Translations under genes and position numbers: made by a program
Shown here: positions 56,088 through 64,000 of the stretch, piece after piece
How positions within the stretch are numbered: the stretch's first letter is position 1
How the letters are laid out: each line of letters starts with the position of its first letter
NCBI GenBank assembly: GCA_005765155.1
Contig: VCCP01000001.1
Coordinates: 2,604,001-2,668,000, forward strand
Direction of reading: 5' to 3'
Source of the DNA: Zelopaecilomyces penicillatus
Taxonomy: Eukaryota > Ascomycota > Sordariomycetes > Hypocreales > Pseudodiploosporaceae
Length of the DNA stretch: 64,000 nt
Notes under the pieces: model-generated
What the model was told of the DNA's origin: nothing
What the model saw: the letters and a program-made list of their open reading frames with translations, nothing else
Databases searched by the model: none

Positions 56088-57073
56088 GGCAGGCGTTGAT
56101 GGACGGAGGAGAGTGCTGGCAGAGTCAGCTACGAGGTCAGTGCCATAGACGGTCCGGCAAGCTGCGCAATTCCTCGCTCTTCAGCCGATTCGAGAAGAGC
56201 GGGAGGAGTATCGAAAACCGGGGGCTTTTTAGGTGAGGCGGCGGTTTGAGAAAACTGCTGTTTGTTGAAGCAAGGAAAACTTTAAAGGGATAGGTTGAAG
56301 GTGTCGCTTGTTTCGACGGAGCGAGATTGAATCCCAAGCGTGAGAAAATATTGCGTGAAGTAGTTGTGGGAGTTTGGTTAATCAATTCGGAACGGATAGT
56401 ATGGCAGTTTTCCGGGTAACGGCGAGGCTTCGAAGCTGGATGTAGATGCTTTTTTGTCGTAAATGTAGTGGGAGTTCCGTCATCGTCTCTGTTAGAAGGG
56501 AATCTGACGCCTAGCAATGTCAATGATACAGGTACATCCACTGTAGGTGGGTAATTGTGCGGGTCGTGGCGCGCCGGCTGTGGCAGATGGCGAGAGAGTC
56601 CGACGCCAAGACACGTGACGGCCCTGACGGTGTTGATTGAATGCCTTCTGGAATGGCGATTTCAAGCGTGGCGCTAGAAGACGAGAAGACGTCAAACAGA
56701 AGCTCGTCGTTTGACACGGCGTTTGTATTGATTGGGCACATCTATACTGTATTTGGAGTACTCCGTACAGTCCATGTTACGTGTAGATGACGGTGACAAA
56801 GCTTGTCCCACCATAGATTCAGCGTTCTAAGGAATTTGATGGCGCGATGACGCAGTGGGGAGTGGGGGCAGGGACGTAGTTTGGTGGGCTGTTCGATCTG
56901 CACTTTGGTTCACAAGTTCACAAGGTGCATCATCACGTTCATTCCCATACCTCGTTTATTCCTCCGACATTAGCTGTGCTTTTCCCACTTCCAAGACCAA
57001 AAGGACGAGAAATAGACTTCGAGCCCCGATCTCGCTTGGAACCTGTACGGACGACCTTCTGGACGCGGCAATC
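56088..57073. promoter_or_regulatory. Divergent promoter region TFB4 / UNC-45-like gene
   Basis: 986 bp between divergent starts. The open frames inside (for example 56137-56541 minus) show no family features. Nothing else was recognised. Confidence 0.45.
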
Positions 57074-59275
57074 ATGGCCGAGACACTCCAGAACTCGGGG
57101 CCAGCTGCCTCGTTGGAGGACCAGACCCTCCTTGTATTTGCGAGGCTAATGGAGGGTGGCCAGGAGGACGAGGAGACAAGTCGGGATCTTGGGCAGCTCA
57201 CCAAGCTGCTAAACGATGATGCCGAAGGCCAACAGAATGACAAGAGCCATGAAAGCATCTGCAAGCTTATTGATGGAGACTGTGTTGATACTGTCCTGTG
57301 CTATCTTGACATGCGGCAGCCCAACATTGTCCGGGGTCATGCCACGCTCACTACCTCTGCTTACCTCCGGGCAGCTGGCGAGGAAGGTTCCAAAACGCTG
57401 TCTGCCTTCTTCTTTGACCGCGTGAGGAGAGGAACTTACGACGACTATATTGTTGCCTTTTGTGTTGCGGCAGCAATCTTTCCTATCGTTCCAGATCTTA
57501 CGACCGAATTGTTCCTCAACGAAGGGTTTATTGCGTCCCTGGGTCCTCTTATGAGGAGGAAATGGAAGAGTCGCAAGGTAGAAACAGCCTGTTTGGAGAT
57601 GCTGAATGCCGCTTGCATGCAGGCTGCTTGTCGGGAGGCAATTCAGAAGTACTGTGTCGAATGGCTGGAGGAAGTGGTTGATCAGGATACGGCCGACTCC
57701 GTTCTTAGTATCAACAGTGACCCCAATCTGGAGAGTGAGGGAGGTTCCATATCGATGCGCCGCCACTCCGAGAAAGTTCAGCATCTTTCTGCAGTTATCC
57801 TGGCCAAATTACGAGTGAGATAGACCATTTCTATTTTCTCCAGCTCTCATCAGCTCAAATATGGTCAATGAATGATGGCATCATTACAAGTTTTGAAGAC
57901 TGACTGACCTAGTCTCAAGGCAGGGCCCACGAAGCCGTCGGCGAATGATCCAAGCAAACCAAGGGTCGAGGCAGCGGTTACAAGCATCGAGGATCTATCC
58001 GGTCTATTCACCAAGATGATCATGAGAGAAGAGGATTATGAACGACATCATTCAATTGAAGGGCTTGCTTATGCGTCACTTCAACCAAAAATAAAACAGA
58101 GCATAGTTGAGAATGGAGACTTGCTGAAAAAAATTACTAAAATACTTGCGGAGACCGAGCCTCGCTCGCCGACAACTTATGGAGCTCTCAGCATTTTTCT
58201 GAACCTGACGAGATACAGGCCAGCTCTGACGGAGGAGGAAAAGAAGATGCATCAACTGAAGGCATACGCAAATGCTGCCGGCCAGTTAGGAGCGCCTGAT
58301 CCCCTGGACGATGACGAGCACGTTGAAAAACGATGCAAGGCAGTTTTCGACGCCGGCCTGACGCCTGTCCTTGTTACACATAGCAAGAATGGTTCTGCTG
58401 CATCTTTGTCTATCGTCATCTCCATTATCCATTCATTTACGCTCACAAAAACCCTTCGCGGCCCGTTGGCTCAGCAGGGTGCTCTGAAGTTGTTGTTGGT
58501 GTCTTGGACGGCCCTGCCAGAGTCTGAAGAGCTGCCGCGTCGAATGGCAGCACAAGCTCTGGCACGCATTTTGATCAGCACGAATCCTGCGCTTGTCTTC
58601 GGAGGAAACCGATCCAATCCCGTCAATGCTGCAATTAGGCCCCTGGTATCAATCATTCCGCCCGATCCGGCCGCTGACCGGCGTGATATGCTCCCCACGT
58701 TTGAAGCACTCATGGCCCTGACTAATCTAGCATCAATGGAGGACAATGACATTCGCCGTGCCATTATAAGCACTGCCTGGGATCACGTCGAAGAACAACT
58801 GCTGTCATCAAACAACCTCATTTCTAAAGCCGCTGTCGAACTCATTTGCAATCTCATGCAGGCGCCAGAGGGCATCGTGCTTTACGCGGATGGTAGTCAA
58901 AAAGCCAAAGCAAGGCTTCATATTCTAGTAGCCCTTGCGGACGCAGAAAACGAAGGAACGCGGAGCGCGGCTGGAGGCGCGTTGGCCTCCCTGACGGGCT
59001 ATGAGTCTGTCGTTCGCAGCATCCTGGATCGAGAACGGGGCGTCACAATCATCCTTGGCATGTGTGTAGATGAAAATGAGGGCTTGAGGCACCGGGGCGT
59101 GGCCACGATATATAACCTAGTGGCGGCAGATGGCGAGATTGGCCAGCTTGCGCGACAGAAGGTGACAGATGAGGGCGGCGTCGAGGTTTTGAAAGAATCC
59201 TTGAGGATGAGCAGAAGGCCAGAGGTAGTACAGCTCACTGTGGAGGCGCTGAAAGCCCTACTAGGACAAACATAG
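57074..59275 (+). CDS. she4: UCS-domain myosin chaperone (UNC-45/She4/Rng3 family)
   Basis: Exons are 57074-57814 and 57920-59275 (698 residues). The N-terminal part lacks the TPR domain of animal UNC-45, as expected in fungi. The central region and the long C-terminal armadillo-like UCS domain contain HHSIEGLAYASLQPKIK, YGALSIFLNLTRYRP, EALMALTNLASMEDNDIRRAI and AAVELICNLMQAPEG, which are typical. UCS proteins fold and stabilise myosin motor heads and are needed for cytokinesis, endocytosis and polarised growth. The acceptor at 57919 (ctcaag) was preferred over the cag 4 bp downstream because it keeps phase. The open frame extends upstream of 57074, but the Met there (MAETLQNSG) begins the conserved part. 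Confidence 0.92.
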
Positions 59276-59553
59276 TATCATATCTAGTAAATGACCCTAG
59301 GATGAGCAAAAAATATATAAATAAATAAAAAAGAAGGGGCTGAATAGCGAGCGATAATTCCGGAGAGCATTGCATATGAAAGTAACAGCGTCGCATCGCA
59401 TGCTTTAAAGAGGATGAATAGGGTAAAATCACACAAATACGATGGCCGTTTATGAGCATGGTCTGTTCTCATTAATATTCTACATTGGCCTCTGTTTCAC
59501 GCAAATGTTGGTCAAACAGTTATGATATATGTTTATAAAATGCCCCAATGGTT
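59276..59553. other. Convergent intergenic region
   Basis: 278 bp, AT-rich, with a TAAA repeat near 59310-59330. No gene was seen. Confidence 0.5.
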
Positions 59554-61368
59554 TTATTTGTCTGAGGCGTCGCATCTGTTGAGAACCGCAACTCCCTCCA
59601 CATGCCCAGTTTGAGGGAAGAAATCGAACCCCCTTATGCTTTCTAGCTCATACCTCTCACCAGCACCCTCGCCTCTAACTAAAACCCCAACATCTCTTGC
59701 CTGAGTATGCACATTACAGCTCACATAAACGACCCTTTTGGGGCCGAATCTCCTCAGCTGTGCTAGAAAATCGGCATCACAACCCTTGCGTGGGGGATCG
59801 AGAATGACTGTGGTTTCATCGGCAGGGTATTTGACGTTCTTGAACAGCTCACCGGCGTCGGCGGCAATGAACTTGCAGCGGTCCTCACCTAGACCGTTGA
59901 GAGAGGCGTTCTGGCGCGCCGAGTTGATGGAGTCGGCGGCGATGTCGATGCCAGTGGAGTGCTGGAAGATTGATGCCAGAGTGATGGTAAAGAGGCCTGA
60001 GCCTGAGTAGGCGTCGATGAGATACTTGACGTTGGAAGATGACGGCGGGAGGACATGCTCTTTGATGTATGATGTGAAGATGGGCAGGATGGAGTTGTTG
60101 TTTTGGAAAAAGGAGCCGGCTGGATTCGTAAAATGATGAGTGCCAATATATTCGGTTGTTGTGGCTTTGGAGTCGGTCTCGCAGGACTTTACATCGACGA
60201 ATTCGTCGTTGGATGACATGGTTGTGTAAGGGGGCATTTGATCGGCGGATGGGACTTCAGGGGCGTCTTTGGAATACCGCTGGGTATTTTCGCGCAGCAA
60301 GATGGTGGCTCCGCGCTCGTAGTTGGTGAACTCGCGCTGCATTCTCTCTCGCTCCCGACCCATGCCTAGTCTCACGGCCTCTGTGCCAATGGGGCAGTCT
60401 TCAATATCCAAGACTTTGCGCTGGCCCTTGCGCATAAAACCTATGTCCGGACAGCTCCCAAAGGTGACCTTGGGTCCCCTCTTCTTGCCGCCGCGGAACC
60501 CGGGCGGGCCGTCGAAATGCGGCGTCAACTTGGTTCGGTAGCCATATTGTAGAGGACTGCCGATGGTGTCCAGGATAGCAGGTACGAGCTCGGCAGGGAG
60601 GTTGGCAAAGTTGCGGAAAGCCTTTTCGAGAATCCGTTTCTTCAGCCGTAACTGCTCGGTGTAGTCGAGCATTTGGAACTGACATCCTCCGCATGAGGCA
60701 AAATACTTGCACTGAATGCGCGATTCGTCGCGCAGGGGAGAAGGTTTCACGATAGAGATGAAGTCGGCAGCCGTCTGGTTCTCGTGGCGCAAATGACGGA
60801 TAACCTTGACCTTTGCAATATCACCCGGCACAGTAAAAGGGACGACGTAAACCTGCTCAGAGCCGGCCTTCATTGCCAACCCGTCACCAGTGGAAGAGAG
60901 CTCCAGAACCTCAACCTCAGTTTCGGCAAACTCTGCTGGCAGTTCGGTCTTTGCTTGTGCTTGTTCCTCGCCGGATTCGTCTATTGAAGGCGCCCCAGCC
61001 GGCCGTTTACCGGAATCTAGCAGCGCCTGGATATCAAGTCGCAAGACTTCCTCCGATGACCCTTCAGTTATGTTTTTCTCTCGTTTTGTCTTTTTCTGCT
61101 TCCATTGGCGATTGCCGCCACCTCCCTGATTAGGTCTCTTGTGGTTTCTGTTGCCGCTGGGCTTTGCGTCCTGAGTGCTGGCTGCGGCCGGCGCAGTAGT
61201 CGGCGCGGACATGTCTGTGGTTGCCATGACTGTAAATGATCGACGAATTGGCGGAAGGGTGGACACTCTGGACGAAGCGCTCCAGATTGCTATGGTTGTG
61301 GTTGTGGTTGCTGTAGATGGGGAAAGTGTTGCAGGTCGAGCTTGTCGCAGCAGCCTCAAACTCCACAT
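59554..61368 (-). CDS. trm2: tRNA (uracil-C5)-methyltransferase TRM2
   Basis: Single exon, 604 residues. An Arg/Ser/Thr-rich N terminus could be a mitochondrial presequence; a second start at Met48 would give a version without it. A TRAM-like part (VEVLELSSTGDGLAMKAG) precedes CKYFASCGGCQFQMLDY, the cysteine cluster of the RumA/Trm2 family. The SAM-binding block YLIDAYSGSGLFTITLAS, VILDPPRKGCD and the catalytic Cys/Glu region VVYVSCNVHTQARD and VEGVAVLNR complete the domain. The enzyme makes 5-methyluridine at position 54 of tRNA. Two in-frame Mets near the start suggest dual mitochondrial and nuclear/cytosolic forms from one gene; this is an inference. Confidence 0.94.
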   Translation of the reverse strand: MWSLRLLRQARPATLSPSTATTTTTIAIWSASSRVSTLPPIRRSFTVMATTDMSAPTTAPAAASTQDAKPSGNRNHKRPNQGGGGNRQWKQKKTKREKNITEGSSEEVLRLDIQALLDSGKRPAGAPSIDESGEEQAQAKTELPAEFAETEVEVLELSSTGDGLAMKAGSEQVYVVPFTVPGDIAKVKVIRHLRHENQTAADFISIVKPSPLRDESRIQCKYFASCGGCQFQMLDYTEQLRLKKRILEKAFRNFANLPAELVPAILDTIGSPLQYGYRTKLTPHFDGPPGFRGGKKRGPKVTFGSCPDIGFMRKGQRKVLDIEDCPIGTEAVRLGMGRERERMQREFTNYERGATILLRENTQRYSKDAPEVPSADQMPPYTTMSSNDEFVDVKSCETDSKATTTEYIGTHHFTNPAGSFFQNNNSILPIFTSYIKEHVLPPSSSNVKYLIDAYSGSGLFTITLASIFQHSTGIDIAADSINSARQNASLNGLGEDRCKFIAADAGELFKNVKYPADETTVILDPPRKGCDADFLAQLRRFGPKRVVYVSCNVHTQARDVGVLVRGEGAGERYELESIRGFDFFPQTGHVEGVAVLNRCDASDK

Positions 61369-62571
61369 GAACAGGCCGTATGAAGGGGAGAGACAAATAG
61401 TACAAAGGTAATTGAATTATGCTTTTCAAAGATTCATGGTAGCTCGTGGCAAAGCCTCAATGTCGGCATGTGTCGCAATATTCGGTCGTCGGAGACAGCC
61501 CTATTTTCAATGGCAAACACGACGTTGGACGAGAAAGACGAAAAATAATTCTGTAGGGATTGGCGGGCTGCAATCGATAAGCCGATATCTAAATCCCACA
61601 GGAATGAGCTTAATTGTGTGGGTTTGAATTACCGCTGCATCTATTGGCTGGGCTGCAATTATGCAGACGCACAGACAGGACCCTGAAATTTGGGACCGTC
61701 CTCCGCTGCAGCAAGTTCTATGATACAGCAGCTGCAGCGCTCTAATAAGCCTCGCCAGAGCTCAACGGCCCGTCACCTTCCAAGACAACAGAGAGCATGA
61801 GTGTCTGACTTGCACCTACCTCACTTGGAACAAGGCATCTGTCCTCTTAGTTGTATGCCACAAAACTACTCGCCTGCTGTTTGCATCTCTCACTCCACCT
61901 ATACATAGCTCATGCGCTTTATCGCTTCACACATCACCTTTGTTGACTCCAAGTTGACATCACCGGGTTTTGCCAGGATATACCTAAACCATGATAATCA
62001 AAGCCGTGGCTGATGCCGGCTGGACATGGCCACGCGACCCACCTCATCCGACCACAAGTGACCTAACCACAACTCCATATACCTGCCTACCTATACGGCT
62101 AGTCAACCACTACTCACTGACCAAACACGGCCTGGCGCATGATGCCTTATCTCAAGTTTTGGTTGGATCTCATTGCGCCCCTAGTTAGCCCCTGGAGTCC
62201 AGATGATCGTCCGCCGAACGGCAGCAGCGGGACACAGGCCTGGTGTTGATTACAGATAAGTGTGTGGAGATAATTCTCCCACTTGGTTGCCCTTAGTGTA
62301 CTTGTAAGCTGTTTTGGCCGTTCGTCTAGTGTCATGACTTTCCTCCTCTCTGCTCACCACTCGTGTTTCTGCATTGCCTTCTTTCCCTGCATTTGTATAC
62401 CGCTTAAACCATAGAGTTAATCACTCCGAATTTCTTGTCCCTTTGTGAGAGCTTCTGTCGACGTGCAGATCTCAACTCAGTTGATCAGGGCTCCAGGTTC
62501 ATACCCCTTAGCCTTCCCAGGCCATAGAAACCGAGGATCCGAAGTCGGAACGGTCTATCGCCTTGATTAGT
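61369..62571. promoter_or_regulatory. Divergent promoter region TRM2 / gamma-glutamyltranspeptidase
   Basis: 1.2 kb between divergent genes. No coding gene is supported. Pyrimidine-rich stretches near 61870-61930 and 62340-62400 may be part of the GGT promoter or leader. Confidence 0.45.
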
Positions 62572-64000
62572 ATGCGTGAGTCGCCACACATAAAACTCCC
62601 TCAACCCCAATTTTACAACCTTACAGAGAGGGTAGATCATATGGATTAACAAGAAAAACTCAGGCACACTGCAGCTTGGCCCTCAAATCGTGGGTCTGCT
62701 GTTCGCAGCTACCAGCCATCATGCCATCGTGCAGGCCGTAGCCTTACCGGAAATAGTTTTCCAAAAAGGTACTCAAGGTAGCATCGGCGGCGTTGCGAGC
62801 GAAAGCAGAGAATGTAGTTTCATTGGGAAAGACTTATTAGCACGCGGTGTATGTTGATAATCTCATGATTTTGTTGTCCTCAACCTTTGAGAATGGAGAT
62901 TTTTTCCCACATAGCTCCGCCAAAAACGGCTTGCTTACATGCGCACTCTTTCATCTAGGGAAATGCCGTTGATGCACTCGTCGGCACCACCTTCTGCGTT
63001 GGTGTTATCGGCATGTATCACTCAGGCATTGGGGGTGGCGGCTTCGCCATGGTTCGGGATGCCGAGGGGAACTATGAGGCCATCGATTTTAGAGAGACAG
63101 CTCCAGCTGCGGCCTTCGAGGATATGTACAAAAACAACATCACTGCTAGTATCAAGGGTGGCCTCGCAGTTGGTGTCCCCAGCGAGGTTAGGGGCTTGGA
63201 GTATATGCACTCCAAATACGGTGTATGTCGTGGCTTCTTTCCTTGCTTCTCTTGATTTATCGCTCGTTGTCAGTGCGCGTTGCTTACTCTTGCAATTTCA
63301 AGGTTTTGCCATGGAAGACCATCATGCAGGGTGCCATATATATCGCCCGGAACGGTTTCGAAGGTTTGCTGCCTGCTTGTTCCCACGCCAGTTTCCCTAC
63401 TGATGTCAATCCCTGGTCCAGTCTCAAGCGATCTTGTTCGTTACATGAGCAAAACAATAAAGGAGAATGGGGACACATTCTTGACCTCTGACCCAGAATG
63501 GGCGAGGGACTTTGCTCCAGAAGGTTAGAATATCTTCTACCTTTGGAAAATTCTAATTGGGACAAACAAGGCATGTTCAATTATTAATAATTCAATTTCT
63601 GCAGGGGATTTAGTCAAAGAAGGCTCAAGAATGACAAGGAAACGCTACGCAAAGTGTGTTACAGCCCCTTTCCTATCTTCTTTGGGGTGGGTTTTAGATG
63701 AAACTAAACGACACTAACCTTGGGTCCCAATAGGACGTTGGAAAGAGTTGCTGAAGAAGGGGCGGACATCTTCTATTCTGGAAAACTAGGTAGGTCATTA
63801 AAATGCGATGCAGAACGGGTACACTATATCGACTCTAACCCTATTTCAAGCCGAGACTATTGTCAACTACGTCCAGGAAACTGGCGGATCCATGACATTG
63901 GATGACATGAAGAATTACAAGGTCATCAGCCGGCCGGTAACAAGCGTTTCCTATAGAGGCTTGAAGCTCTACGGTATCGGCTCACCCGCTGGTGGTGCAG
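62572..64000 (+). CDS. Gamma-glutamyltranspeptidase, 5' part (runs off the window)
   Basis: Exons are 62572-62575, 62664-62848, 62959-63222, 63303-63363, 63422-63523, 63605-63653, 63734-63789 and 63851 to beyond 64000. The second exon is open back to 62636 but has no in-frame ATG. A 4-nt first coding exon (ATG plus C) with a consensus gtgagt donor splices in phase to give a good signal peptide, MRTLQLGPQIVGLLFAATSH. The family sequence follows: GGVASESRECSFIGKDLLARGGNAVDAL, then GGGGFAMVRD and TIVNYVQETGGSMTLDDMKNY. GGT transfers or hydrolyses the gamma-glutamyl group of glutathione and its conjugates outside the cytosol. The catalytic Thr region lies beyond the right edge, so activity cannot be judged. 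Intron-rich structure is normal for the family. Confidence 0.85.

Overview
The window is nuclear DNA of a filamentous ascomycete, most likely a Sordariomycete and probably of the order Hypocreales. The evidence is short spliceosomal introns of about 50-100 bp with GTRNGT donors and CTRAY branch sites, Zn2Cys6 regulators, a UstYa/DUF3328 gene family, and housekeeping proteins of fungal type. No tRNA, rRNA, CRISPR array or intact transposon was recognised. Exon coordinates were built by hand from reading frame, splice consensus and family motifs. Splice sites were chosen so that exon lengths sum to whole codons.

Positions 1.5-17.8 kb hold a compact secondary-metabolite locus that looks like a fungal ribosomal-peptide (dikaritin-type RiPP) cluster. 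Its centre is a 120-residue secreted precursor (8440-8875) with three copies of GPLGNGY(K/M)LYNKR, each ending in a Kex2-type KR site. Around it lie five genes of the UstYa/DUF3328 oxidase family, each a membrane-anchored protein with two HxxHC motifs (3434-4605, 5136-6183, 6806-7832, 10244-10969, 11391-12361). A Zn2Cys6 regulator (1495-2693) lies at one edge and a 12-exon full-length ABCC transporter (12792-17799) at the other. Inferred workflow: the regulator switches the locus on, the precursor enters the secretory path, Kex2 cuts at KR, UstYa enzymes oxidise or cyclise the tyrosine-containing cores, and the transporter exports or detoxifies the product. No tyrosinase, P450, methyltransferase or cluster peptidase was seen. 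Two cluster genes, the regulator and one UstYa gene, carry in-frame stops, so the cluster may be decaying or the sequence may contain errors.

From 18.9 kb the window is mostly conserved housekeeping genes. In order they are ribosomal protein L26, COX11, an FAD amine-oxidase-like protein, the SNARE VTI1, the Scd6/LSM14 RNA-granule protein and an Rqc1/TCF25 protein. A gene-poor 3.5 kb stretch with a (GT)14 microsatellite and a 30-G run follows. Then come a Zn2Cys6 regulator, an NAD(P)-binding SDR-like protein, an SCPx-type thiolase, a 2EXR-domain gene with an apparent frameshift and the copper chaperone ATX1. A 3.2 kb gene-poor gap leads to a zinc alcohol dehydrogenase with a one-base frameshift. 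The rest is ARP3, a taspase/asparaginase-like protein, TFIIH subunit TFB4, an UNC-45/She4 myosin chaperone, tRNA methyltransferase TRM2 and the 5' part of a gamma-glutamyltranspeptidase that runs off the right edge.

Four separate reading-frame lesions (2259, 5847, about 42770, about 48330) fall in otherwise well-conserved genes. Base-level sequence accuracy should be settled before any of these genes is called a pseudogene.
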